From Phallus indusiatus (Eukaryota; Basidiomycota; Agaricomycetes; Phallales; Phallaceae), in NCBI GenBank assembly GCA_027605045.1, contig JAQFWX010000025.1, forward strand, positions 62,001-126,000: a DNA stretch of 64,000 nt, in the 5' to 3' direction. Position 1 is the stretch's first letter, and every line of letters begins with the position of its first letter. Below the pieces are notes generated by a model. That model made no database searches and was not told the origin of the DNA. It saw only the letters and a program-made list of their open reading frames with translations. This document shows, piece after piece, positions 22,773 through 32,956 of this stretch. Position numbers and translations under genes: made by a program.

Positions 22773-25644
22773 ATGGAAACTGTTAAAAATAAACCCCGCG
22801 ATTACAACTATTCCAAACAGTCTATCCAAGTTCCCGGAACGAAAAGGCCTGGTGCAACTGGTATGACCCCTCGAATGATTTGCGAGATAGGAAGTTTTTC
22901 ACGCGCAACTGTCTTTTTTATTCTGTTGAAGCTGTATATAGGAATGGTAAGTTGTCACACAGAAGTCTTGATCTTTGCGAAAATTTAACCATACTCTCAG
23001 CGGCATATCCTGATCTGGTTGATATTAACACGGAGGGTGTTCCAAAGACTCTCGTAGAAGTATTCGAGACCACGCTTGCACGGGAGCCAGACAACCCCTG
23101 CTTCGGTGTAAGAAAGCTCCTTTCGGTCAATCCACTTAAATACGACGACTCGTATACTTGGATGACATATCGTGAAGTTGCACGACGTCGAAATCACATT
23201 GGAAGTGCTTTGGAATTTCTATGGCAAACAAGTCGAGCAGGAGGCGACCCGAAACTCCCTTGTGTAGGGATATGGAGTATAAACCGACCTGGTAAGCTCG
23301 ATCATTTTTTTTATTCTGTGTAAATTTTAGCCTATCCATAAATACAGAGTGGCAACTAATTGACCTGGCCGTTCAAGCTTATGCTAAAGTATCAGTAGCC
23401 TTGTACGATACTTCCAACGATGATTCGGTTGGTACGTTTTACACCTTCTATCTCGAACACTAATGACTGAATAGGCTGATAGCATTTATGTATGCTTATT
23501 TTTCTTTTCCGCAGAACCAAATAGTCATTAAACGTTTACCCCTAAGCTGTAACAATTCAGAAACCAGCATAGTATTTGCTTCGGCTTCTCACATTTTTAC
23601 ACTTTTCAGGATCAAGCATCAACTCAAATTCCTCCAAGTTATCGTTTCTCTGGACGAATTACCAGAGGAGACACTCTACTATGCCATTGCGCGAGCGAAA
23701 CAGTGTAACGTTGAATTTTTCACTCTATCACAATGTAGATCTGTGACTGTTGAAACTGACAAGAGAGAACGCAGCTGACTTTACCGCTATTTCAGTTGAA
23801 TTCTTAGGAGCCGCCAATCCACGCCAACAGACACCCCCTACGCCAAATCAAATATACACCGTTTGTTTCACCTCCGTAAGTTCAAATTTCACTATTGTTG
23901 TGAGTTCTCGGAAACTGAAACTCGGATTTTGGAATCGCAGGGATCAACAGGACATCCTAAGGGTACCCCGTCAATTCATCTAGATTACATTTTTGCTAAT
24001 TAACCTGAAAGGTACTCTTATAAGCCATGGAAACCTTGTTTTAGTCGTAGCCAGGGGGATCCCCTGCCTGTCATACCCAGGAAGGTTTTTGTCTTACCTG
24101 CCATTAGGACACATATATGGGGTCTCTTCTTTTTCACTATGATTTAGCAAATCTAATTATCTCTGTTGCTTAGAGATGTTTAGAGATGTCCATGATTATG
24201 CATGGAATATCTGTGGGCTATTTCACAGGCGATCCGCGACGCCTTTTTCAAGACGCACAAATACTCCAGCCTACTGTCATGGCAGTCGTTCCCCGCATAT
24301 TACAAAGAATTTACGTATCTGCTCACTCTGCCGCAGACGTTCCCGGTCTCAAAGGTTCTTGCCTTCTTTTTTTCATAGACAAATCCGTCAATTCGACTAG
24401 GATTCATTTTTCGTAGAGCCGTTTCAGAGAAGCTTGATATCTTACGGACAACGGGAGAAGTGAAACATTCCATATGGGATAGGCTTGTCTTTAAAGAGGT
24501 TAGTATATCAACTTCTACGATTATCGTATATACTGATAAGGTATTTCATAGATACAAGTCATTCTGGGAGGAAAAGTCCATCAAATAATTTGCGGCTCAG
24601 CGCCAGTCGCAGCTGATTGTGTTGATTTCATAAAAATCGCTTTTGCATGCAACTTTTATGAAGGTATATATATGTATGTATGTCGCAAGTGAAATTGACT
24701 CATGTTATTGAGAAATTAGGGTGAGTACTATGGCATACTACTCGCGGTCCAAGGGAAGACTTCCAATTGATTATGATGAATGAATGGCAGTTATGCTGCA
24801 ACGGAGACTACTTGCGCCTTGACTCTCACTCTCCCAGGAGATCCAAATGCCTCAGGCACCGTAGGACCTCCCAACCCAATCTGCGAAATCAAACTTGTCG
24901 ATGTGCCTTCAATGGGCTACACCAGCGACGACAAACCCAACCCTCGTGGAGAACTATGCGTTCGTGGAGGGGCTGTCACTCGAGGCTATTATAAAGGTTT
25001 TTTTTTTTCGAAAAAAATATCGTTCCACAAGTAACGACGTGAATAGATCCCGAAGCCACTGCTAAAAGTATTGACATCGATGGCTGGTTCCACACACGAG
25101 ATGTGGCTGAGATTGATTCATGTGGTCGGGTTAGAATCATAGATCGCCTCGGTGTTTGTTTCATGTTCCTTCTCGTAAATAAGAAAAAATTAAAGATCCC
25201 GCTAGAATATCCTAAAATTATCTCAGGGCGAGTTTGTGGCCTTGGATAATATTCAAAGTGCTTACAGCGCACTCCCGGTTGTCAGTCAAATATTTATTCA
25301 CGCTGACTCTTTGAAGAGCTACTTGGTTGCGGTCGTTGTATTTGAGGTTGAGTACTTGGCAAAACTGATCCTGGCCGTTTTGAAGATGCATGTTGATGTG
25401 GATCAACCGGCGCAAATAGACCAAGCAGCGAACAATCCAAGCGTCAAATCAGTCGTACTGAAGGAATTTAACAAGCATGCGAATTCCGCTAGTCTTAAAG
25501 GTTATGAGAGGGTTCGTAATATACATATCACCACCAAGCAATTTAGCGTTGAGAACGGTACTCTGACACCAACTTTCAAAATCAAAAGGTATTCCTCTGA
25601 TTAATGTGAAATCAAGGCTTTCTGACATTATTTTCAGGACATGA
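22773..25644 (+). CDS. long-chain acyl-CoA synthetase, with altered motifs
   Basis: AMP-forming ligase that activates long-chain fatty acids; FAA family. Exons chain in frame: 22773-22860, 22932-22946, 23001-23291, 23348-23431, 23525-23734, 23796-23875, 23941-23962, 24012-24121, 24174-24354, 24401-24498, 24552-24663, 24720, 24791-24996, 25047-25153, 25227-25588, then a stop at 25642-25644 (657 residues). Motifs: [13 protein letters not shown] at the N-terminus; AMP-binding [41 protein letters not shown]. The usual EGYGMTEN reads EGYAATET and needs a one-base exon at 24720. WFHTGD reads WFHTRD. The DRxKNIMKLAQGE loop is shortened to DRLGGEF. After KIKR the frame stops, although another frame just downstream encodes [18 protein letters not shown] to a stop at 25814-25816, so the normal C-terminus may have been lost to a frameshift. 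Identity is sure; full activity is doubtful. Confidence 0.88.
24664..24790 (+). other. two introns flanking a predicted one-nucleotide exon
   Basis: Intron A is 24664-24719 (gtatat...attag) and intron B is 24721-24790 (gtgagt...ggcag). The base between them, G at 24720, is the only material left. With it, the codons before and after join as Glu-Gly-Tyr, restoring the frame for the next 206-nt exon. Treating the interval as one intron shifts the frame into stops. I found no other donor/acceptor pair that works. Confidence 0.6.
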
Positions 25645-25968
25645 GGCGTTCGAGATGTATAAACTAGAAATTGAGAAGCTGTACAAGCAAGGTCCGATTA
25701 AAGTTGAGAATTTGAGAACAAATCTCAAATTGATGACTGCTGGGATATTGTTATCTGATTTTCCAAAATTCACAACTTTTCTTGTCAGAATTAGATCTGT
25801 TCTTACAATACAATAACCCTTCAATAAATAATTCTATCGTTCTTTCTTCGGACAAAGCGCTTGTGACGAGCTGGACAGTTCGCGAATGCCAATGGACGAG
25901 CGCTTGAACGCTCGCACGACACTCGCGTACGCGTGTACATACCACATCACCGAGCTGAGACTTCTTAC

Positions 25969-27169
25969 ATGGCTAGCCCTTTAGTAGCATTCAAGGCTGG
26001 TCGCTTACAGCGACGAGGAGACACGAACTGGGTAGATCCTCAGCCTACCAAGGGAAAACTCCAACTTTTAGTCGCGGAAGATGGACTATTGCATTTCCAG
26101 TGGATGGATCGTACAACAAGCACCGTAGAAGACGTTCGTCTGTTCTTTTTCTTCATCTTCTGTGATTTCTTTTATCTAATCTCGTTCTTGGATGTGCATA
26201 GGATTTGATTATATTTCCCCACGAAGCATCTTTTGAAAAGGTCTCTCAGTCCTCTTCTGGGCGTACGTATGTTTTGAAGTTTACGTCATCCAATCAACGC
26301 CACTTTGTGAGTGCACATGCACGTTTTCTTCATTTCTTGCTACTATACTAATTCATTGTTGTGTTCACTCGCCCGTTTTAATCAATATACAGTATTGGCT
26401 TCAGGTATGTACCTAGTCTCTTTCAATGCTTACGCTCACTGAACTCTAAATAGGATGGATCTACAGACCAAGATAACAACATCATGAATAATGTAAATCG
26501 TTTGCTTCAGGATCCCTCGTACACACCGGAATGGGAATTGTCTTCTACGTCCCTGGCTCCTCAAGCATCCACGTCGGCGTACGTACATCGCTCGTTTCAA
26601 TAAATGAAAGATTTCATATGACAGATCTCTTTCACTCAACCTAGTGCACCATCGTCATCACAGCAGCCGAGACCGACGCCGGAACAGCTAGCACAAATCC
26701 GGAATATGCTTTTGAGAATGGGTTCGGATGCGGGTATTGCGGGTGTAGAACAGACACCCCAAGCACCAGGTAAAATTGACATGAAATCAATACAGAAATC
26801 ACGACCCTTTGTTTTTCTGAAACAATTCATTTCTCAGAACTGTCTCTTGCGGATGTACTCACACCAACGAACCTCGCGCCGGTTTTTTCCTCTCCTGAAC
26901 TTCTACAGGCCATATTTCCTCATTTACCCCCTGACCTGCCTGTACCACCTTCTGCCGAAGTTGTGCAACGGATCATTGAATCGCCCCAATTCCATTCTGC
27001 CGTACGTTCGCTCGATCAAGCCCTTGCTACAGGGTTGCTTGGAGGTCTTGTCCGAGGCTTGGGTCTTCCTGAAGAAGCTGGAACAGGCGTCCGTGCTTTT
27101 TTGAATGCGATTAAAGACCAAGCAGAACGAAAAGCCCGTGGGGATTCCGACACTATGGAGACTGACTGA
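25969..27169 (+). CDS. RPN13: RPN13/ADRM1, proteasomal ubiquitin receptor
   Basis: Rpn13 docks on Rpn2 of the 26S proteasome lid-base junction, binds ubiquitin through its PRU domain and recruits the deubiquitinase UCH37 where present. The PRU domain starts almost at the N-terminus: VAFKAGRLQRRGDTNWVDPQ, KGKLQLLVAEDGLLHFQWMD, then DLIIFPHEASFEKV and YVLKFTSSNQRHFYWLQ over three exons. A Ser/Pro/Gln linker follows. The C-terminal DEUBAD-like helical domain includes LSLADVLTPTNLAPVFS, LLQAIFPHLPPDLP, and LDQALATGLLGGLVRGLGLP, ending DTMETD. The DEUBAD suggests a UCH37-type partner exists in this fungus. About seven short introns. Starts 150-320 bp after the acyl-CoA synthetase, same strand. Confidence 0.95.
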
Positions 27170-28158
27170 ATATCAAGAATTAATTGCCTAATAGAAGCTA
27201 TAAAGTCTTGGTATTCTCTGTGTTCTTTCGCATAATAGTGTGGCTGTACTCGAATCGCTACTTCGAATTATAAAAACAAAAGTAATGATTGTTCGGGTTT
27301 TGGCAAATAATGAGCTGTAATTTATTTGTGATGTGCATCTTAAAAAGTCACGCGATTTTTCGGGACAGATGCATATCTCCAATGCTCCATTTGAGAAGAA
27401 AAGAAAAACACTCCTTTCTTGCATTTTGTTAAAAGATTGATGTACATCTCTGGCGTCCTGGATAATCAGTTGAAGAGGATCGATGTATCGTAAGAGATCG
27501 CGTGGAAGCCGAAGAAAACCAAGATGTTGACGATTCCCTGCACCAGCAGGGCTTTACCATGTCTGGGGGTGAAATCTGGAACCGGATCTGAGTTTGGAAT
27601 CTACCCGGTGCCGAACAGTTTCTTCTTACTAAATTGTGTTTTTAGTACTGTGTTTTTATGAACATTGTTGCAAACGTGAAGTCAATAGCCGTCATAGATC
27701 CAAACTCTCAACGACTAAATCAGAAAATGTTTCTGAATCTTTGTGCAATAATATGCTAGCAATTTTCCTTCTTCATGTGATCAATCTTTGGCCTTTCCCC
27801 TGATGTAGGGATCACCGCCTACACGCTGATCTTTTTCCATTATTTTATAAATGTCTCCTTTTTCTACAATAATGCGCTTGCGATTATTTTTTCTTGGTTT
27901 TGTCTTCCTGTGATTTTGGCCTTTCCCCTGGTGCAGGGATCCGCCCTCAAGGCGGCCCTAGCAACAAACCGGCACTGCCTTCCTGCTGTTTGAACGGAGG
28001 CCTGACCCCGACGTGTATGCTTCTTCGGGACCTTCACTCCGGACGTCAGGCCTTTTATAAATTGAATCAGGCCAGTGGTCGTTTTTTCCCCAAGCTTACT
28101 ATCATATCTTTTACTTATTCTCTCAATTTCCTTCGTTCATTTAAATTCAAACATCGCA
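27170..28158. other. intergenic with a repeated promoter-like segment
   Basis: No gene seen. A segment of about 30 bp (tttggcctttcccctg followed by a variable RtgYagggatc and ccgcc) occurs near 27786 and again near 27916, 130 bp apart. Each is followed within about 55-140 bp by ttttataaat (27843, 28052). The second lies about 105 bp before the ATG of the next gene, with a short GC hairpin (gccctcaaggcggc) between. This may be a duplicated promoter module. Confidence 0.45.
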
Positions 28159-29163
28159 ATGCAGTCTTTCAAAGTCCCTTCTATCTTTCTCGGGATGACT
28201 TTGGCCACCACTATATTGGCAGCTTCCTTTGAGTCGATTGTTCATTTTCGGCGGGACGTGAATACGGATCTTAGAAATATGATTAACCCAATTGCTGTGA
28301 ATGTTGTAAGTCTTACTTATCTCACTTATGTCTGTATTACTCTCCTTCCTGCACATTGACTGAATTTATTTCTCCTCTTTCACTCTTCATCCGGATCAGG
28401 TACCCCTCGCCAACCATATTATTGGACTTACCTCCGATGCCAATTTAACTGACCAGGCCGAAGTAAGTCACTAATCAAGTCAAATTATTTCGTGCAGTCT
28501 CAGCTTCTATATTATGTCCCAGGCAGTATTCCTTGGTTTCATCACCGTCTCACAACAGTTGGATTTAGTAAGAACCATCCCCTTGTGTTACTCTCGTTTG
28601 TCGAGAACCGTGTCTTATATTACCGACAAATAGCTAACAAATAACATCACTGTGAGTTTCTAATGTGTCCCGATATTTAAAACAAATTGAGCTTAATGTC
28701 AACAAAGACGATGCCATCTCCTACTCAAATTAATTCTGATGATAAACAGTTCATTATTTTCCTCGAAACGTTCATAAGTGAATTGGGCATTCCCGGTGAG
28801 GAGCTGGTCAGCAAACAGGCTGACATCGATGTTATACGTGCCCAAAACATTACCTACCCCTTCCCTCTCGATTCACCATTTGATATCAGCCTCGAACAAG
28901 TGTTATCGCCATACAAAAACAGCGTTGGGGTAAGATAGTTTAGTTTGCGAATATATATAGTATTATCACTACTGGTGATTTTTTGATGTTTTACAGAATT
29001 TCATAGTGACCATGCAAGCCAATTTCCCCAGCGTATGTCTTTGTTTTTGTTCCTAAGGAATATCAGACACTCACAGTCATGCGTGTAGGATGTGATAAGC
29101 AAGGTGACAAATCAGATGAATGAGGCAATGGCAGTCTTGAACCTCGCTTATAGCCAAATTTAG
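28159..29163 (+). CDS. small, possibly secreted protein, weakly HsbA-like
   Basis: I only tentatively place this gene. The start 28159 gives MQSFKVPSIFLGMTLATTIL, a plausible signal peptide. Short exons then read NTDLRNMINPIAVNVVPLAN, HIIGLTSDANLTDQAEAVFL, GFITVSQQLDL, FIIFLETFISELGIPGEELV, SPFDISLEQVLSPYKNSVG, NFIVTMQANFPS and VTNQMNEAMAVLNLAYSQI, with the stop at 29161-29163. At least six introns, mostly with clean gtaagt/gtgagt donors. The middle exon near 28640-28750 is uncertain. The size, all-helical look and lack of catalytic motifs recall the hydrophobic-surface-binding HsbA group, but this is inference. It borders the transposon island. Confidence 0.65.
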
Positions 29164-29303
29164 GGGCGGCCGAAGTGGTACGATTCGCACTCCGTTTTTT
29201 GTTGTCTTCCTGGTGTTGTTAATGTTTATGACGTTTATTTTACTATTATTTATTGCAAGATGAATAATTACATACAAATTTATCTTACTCTATTCGTGAA
29301 AAA

Positions 29304-29578
29304 CTAGGTTCGAATTGCGCGGCAAGCCGCGCACGTGTTTAAGGCTGAATCCGAACACTTGTAATTAAAGTAAAACCTTCATTATATACTGCATTGGCTG
29401 TCTTTACACTATCTTCATTCAATAAAAATCTTACTCTTTCAAAATTTACTCCCATTGAAAAAGCAACATGTAACTGTCCATGTGAAAATGCTGAATATCT
29501 TAAATCAACTCCAACTGTTCCAAGAGACTGACCTTGAGACCTGTTGATAGTGGATTTAAAGGCTTTGTTTGAGCTGGT
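29304..29578 (-). mobile_element. Helitron 3' end with helicase C-terminal fragment
   Basis: On the minus strand, 29578-29343 is an uninterrupted frame reading STINRSQGQSLGTVGVDLRY, then FSHGQLHVAFSMGVNFERVR and LLNEDSVKTANAVYNEGF. This is the C-terminus of the Helitron Rep/helicase (consensus NKSQGQSLxxVGVDL and FSHGQLYVALSR). The terminal Arg of the ALSR motif is replaced (AFSM). Downstream comes a 16-nt hairpin (GCGCGGC-AA-GCCGCGC, 29317-29332), nine bases, then CTAG (29307-29304) followed by T: the Helitron 3' terminus. The Rep domain and the rest of the helicase are absent, so it is a truncated, inactive remnant. Confidence 0.85.
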
Positions 29579-29811
29579 AGATATTAAGAATAAATTTCCT
29601 TTCTCTACATTTATTGTAAACCTGTATGAAAGTTGTATGAGGAAGCAGATGAGAGGGTGAAGAATAATAGATAAAACTTCTATTTGTATCTACATGAAGC
29701 TTTTATATAATAAAAATGAGTGTAGAACGAAGCTACAAATAAAGGAATAAGAACAAAGAAATGACCATAAAGGAAGAAGGGAACATAAAGGAAGGGGATG
29801 CATAAAGGAAG

Positions 29812-30547
29812 TGTCAGGGTACATGCCAGGATCCTAAGGGCTAATCTAGTATATTGTGCGTATAGTATAGACGTATATGTCAGGGTACGCTACCGCGTCC
29901 CCTCATTTTTCCTTATTTATTATCATCGGTATATATTCACTTCTACTCCATTTACATTTCCCGTACATTATTCCCATCTTCCGTTTATTTCCTCCGTCTC
30001 TATTTCTGTTTCTCTACTCGCACGCGTTGTGTGCTCGTACCCGGTGTGATGCCCGTGACATCACATTGCTTAGGTTCAGCTCGGGTGCCTAGCACTTAGC
30101 TGTGTCAGGGCCGCACGCCGCATCATCGTTTTATGTATATAGTAGCTGTACCTAGAGTGAGGGTCCCTAAGCTTGTTCTCTTAGGATCCCCTCCCTCTAG
30201 TGTGAGCTGAGTAGCCCTAACAGTATATGCTGACCTACACGTTATCATATCCATCGTACGGTACCCAGTATGCCGGTCCGTATTATCCTCCCATACTTTC
30301 ACCGTTTCTCCGTACACTTCTATTCTGTCACCATCTTCCTCTTTCTCATATTTTCCTATTCGCCGTCAACTGCCTTCCTTCCTATTGGTAGATATAGCAC
30401 CTGACCGTTATTGGTAGAGATAACGTACTCATGTATATATATACACCTGTGCGCGCAAGAGTAGTTCCTTGCGCTATTATAGATTGGGCTACTGGGTTAT
30501 ACTCCATCTGATCCTTAAGCTAACTACTGAATGATTGTACCCTTACA
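29812..30547. mobile_element. solo LTR with 5-bp target-site duplication
   Basis: The 736-bp element begins TGTCAGGGTA (29812) and ends TACCCTTACA (30547). The two ends are inverted copies with one mismatch and show the canonical TG...CA of LTR retrotransposons. It is flanked by GGAAG on both sides (29807-29811 and 30548-30552), a perfect 5-bp target duplication. A TATA-like tatatatata lies near 30432-30442. No internal gag/pol sequence or second LTR adjoins it, so it looks like a recombination product. TGTCAGGGTAC recurs inside at 29878. Confidence 0.87.
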
Positions 30548-30612
30548 GGAAGATGGAAATGTGCGAATGTGCACAAAGGAAGCTAAAAATACCTCAGGAG
30601 GACAAATGAATA

Positions 30613-30985
30613 GGGGATGTCAGAGTAGGCCCATTTTAGTGCCGTTTTACTGTCCATTTCAGAATCAGTGAAACGACTGTTGAAATGGCCAAAAAGTAAA
30701 ATGGCAGTTGTTTCACTGTTCGTTTCACTCCCCAGTCACTATCAGTCAGAGCTAAATTTTTGACAATAAATAATATTTATCTAATTAATGATGTAAAAAA
30801 AAAACTGAGGAATCGAAGGGGAATGCTGTGAAATGACAGATAAAAATGATTTTTACAACAGATGGACAGTGGGGCATTCAAAGTTAAAATGGGATAAGTG
30901 GTATTTCCAAAATACTCCCGACATACCAAAATGAACAGTGAAATGGACAGCAAAATGGCACTAAAATGCCTACTCTGACATCCCC
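30613..30985. mobile_element. MITE with about 50-bp terminal inverted repeats, TA-flanked
   Basis: The 373-bp element has inverted ends. 19 bases are identical from the tip (GGGGATGTCAGAGTAGGC...), and similarity extends to about 49 bases (through ATTTTAGTGCC and CTGTCCATTTCA) with a few mismatches. Both ends abut TA (30611-30612 and 30986-30987), as expected for Tc1/mariner-type insertion. Sub-terminal inverted stretches (cagtgaaac / gtttcactg) lie inside. It has no coding capacity. Confidence 0.85.
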
Positions 30986-30987
30986 TA

Positions 30988-31774
30988 ATGGATGACACTA
31001 TATCTGCTACACATAGGTACTGACCCTTACACTATTTTACTCATTGTTGTTCTCATTTCTTCATTTGCACATGCCACATGCTCATTCCCAGCTCAGCCTG
31101 ATATTTATGATATCATATTGCCCATGCCTAGCCCAGGCATCTAGCACTCAGTAGTGTCAGGGCTATATGCTGTATCGCTGTAAACATCTGCACTCTTTCC
31201 TAAATTGATTTACTTTGATTATATGCTATAGCCTCATCTGGTATTTCAAAATTCAAATGTTCATTTTGTCTTGTTTTCCATGTTTTGTCTCAGTCTATTT
31301 TTTTGCTCGTTTTATCTCCAAAGTCTGTTTTTTATCTATGTTTCCCTTTAGCTGCCTTAGTTGTTATTTATATGCTCTCAACTACAGACTTAGTAGCTAT
31401 CTGACAGTCCTAAATATTATTCACAAAGTAAACTCTTTTTCCATCTGTTCCTCTCAACTCTCAATGACATTTGCAATACCATCATGACATACCACACAAT
31501 ATCATAGCATACATAGCACATTGCATTCTCTGTCCCTATCCAAAATATATCACATGTGAAGCATGACAAAAATATTACTCCAAAAGACCTCATGCTGGAT
31601 TTTTTGAGTGACCAGTCTTCAAATTAGTTGACAGTTCAAATTATTTCTCATAGTTAGCTCAGATTGTTTATTTTATTTTATTTATTTTATTTATTTCATT
31701 TCAGGAGTCAGTTCAGATACTATTTAGTCTCAATGTGTCTCATAGCTTAGATTATTTTATTCTATCTTTTAGGA
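30988..31774. other. AT-rich repeat debris, no gene
   Basis: No coding structure. A diverged copy of about 40 bp of the nearby LTR (around 30088-30127) occurs at about 31138-31178 (ctagcactcag..gtgtcaggg). A simple (TTTTA/TTTA)n run lies at 31672-31705. Confidence 0.5.
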
Positions 31775-31860
31775 GTGGCAAAATTGGAATTGAAGGGATT
31801 GGCCGGTTTTGCTGCCAATTCTTCTGAGGGACATTTAGTCAGTGCTTCACACGCCGGAGG

Positions 31861-31903
31861 CTCGGCTTCGCCTCGCGATTGGCAGAGCTCGGCTGCGCCT
31901 CGC
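31861..31903. repeat. GC-rich repeat units, locus A
   Basis: Two 16-bp units of the form ctcggctKcgcctcgc (31861-31876 and 31888-31903) stand out from the AT-rich surroundings. The flanking stretch to 32004 (cgtaattac..gtaattaattagtcagc..cttttcacttg) is similar to 34046-34110, so both belong to one dispersed repeat family. Confidence 0.7.
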
Positions 31904-32004
31904 GCGCAAGGTGTTGGGATTGCTGACAAAGTTTTACGTAATTACTTATGTAATTAATTAGTCAGCCCATTTAAATTAGTCATCGTAGTCTTTTCACTTG
32001 TGGA

Positions 32005-32070
32005 CTAGGTTTGACTGCGCGGCAAGCCGCGCCCGTGTGACAGGCTGAATCAGAACCCGTGAATTTAAGA
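32005..32070 (-). mobile_element. second Helitron 3' terminus
   Basis: This is a 60-bp relative of the terminus at 29304. The same 16-nt hairpin (32017-32032) and the flanking motif aggctgaatc-gaac lie next to CTAG (32008-32005 on the minus strand), again followed by T. It interrupts the locus-A repeat next to CACTTGTGGA. The uninterrupted relative at about 34102-34115 (cattt-gttga followed by t) shows what the empty site may look like. I find no helicase coding in the body to the right, so it is probably non-autonomous. Its 5' end was not located. Confidence 0.78.
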
Positions 32071-32815
32071 ATTATTTATTTGAATGAATAAAATGTGAAT
32101 TTAATCTTTCTGAATTTGCCATTGAGAGAATACCAAGCTGAGTTTGACTCAGTACTTTTAAAAATTTCCCGAAAATATTCTCTAATTCCCCCCCTACATG
32201 AATTAACTATTGAGTCATTTTGTGATGAATTCGAGTTGTATGCGCAGATAATTTGAATAGAATAAATTATCTCTAGAACCAAATAAGTTTGATAATAATG
32301 ACGGAGTCGAAATGACCCATTAAATGTTGAATTTGTGTGTTTGAAGGCTTGTCACTCGAGCCCAAACGGTTGAGAACAGTGAATAATTCGAGGAATGGTG
32401 TTGTCATTCATTTGAGAACGACGTTAAGCGAATGTTGATTAGATTAAATTTATTGGTGAGCTGAGACGAAGATTTCAAGCGGTAAGTAGTTTATTGTTAA
32501 GAGAGGTGGTCTATTTACATTTACACTGGTGAATTATATACACCAGGAGATCTAATTACTATAGGAAAAATAGATGAGATTCAAGGGAGAAATAGATGAT
32601 GTCAAACATGATAAAGAAATAAATATGGACTGGAGAGCGTGTGAAACGAAAGGAGAAAAAGAAATAACAATAGAAATAGACAAATATGCAAAGTAGTGCC
32701 AATTTACTGATTCACCTCACACATTTTGAAACTCTATTTTTCTACTCATTTTGAGACATCAACATTCCAAAGAAATTACATTTAATTCTCCTTGTAATTT
32801 GAATGATTGGTCAAT

Positions 32816-32956
32816 GAGGTGCAGAGTTAACTTTTAAGACAATTTATGTTAGAAGTGGTATTTCTCCGAACAAACTAAAACAGACAGAAAACAGACAATG
32901 AAACAGATTGACCACTTCTCACATAAATGTCTTAGCTCTGAATGGTGCCTCACTGC
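32816..32956. repeat. imperfect inverted repeat, MITE-like hairpin
   Basis: Arms of about 45 bp at 32816-32862 and 32913-32956 (sharing gaggYgc, agttaag-type, aagaca-ttatgt, gagaagtggt elements) are separated by a 50-bp spacer. The outer boundaries and target duplication are not clear. It is AT-rich and non-coding. The surrounding 32071-33935 contains no recognisable gene. A weaker inverted pair (ctgtcaggaat near 33371, attcctgatag near 33510) lies to the right. Confidence 0.5.

Noticed and set aside
22773..25644. Calling the acyl-CoA synthetase a plain pseudogene
   Set aside because: Fifteen exons keep phase with good splice sites once the acceptor at 23524 and the one-base exon are used, so decay is suspected only for motifs and C-terminus.
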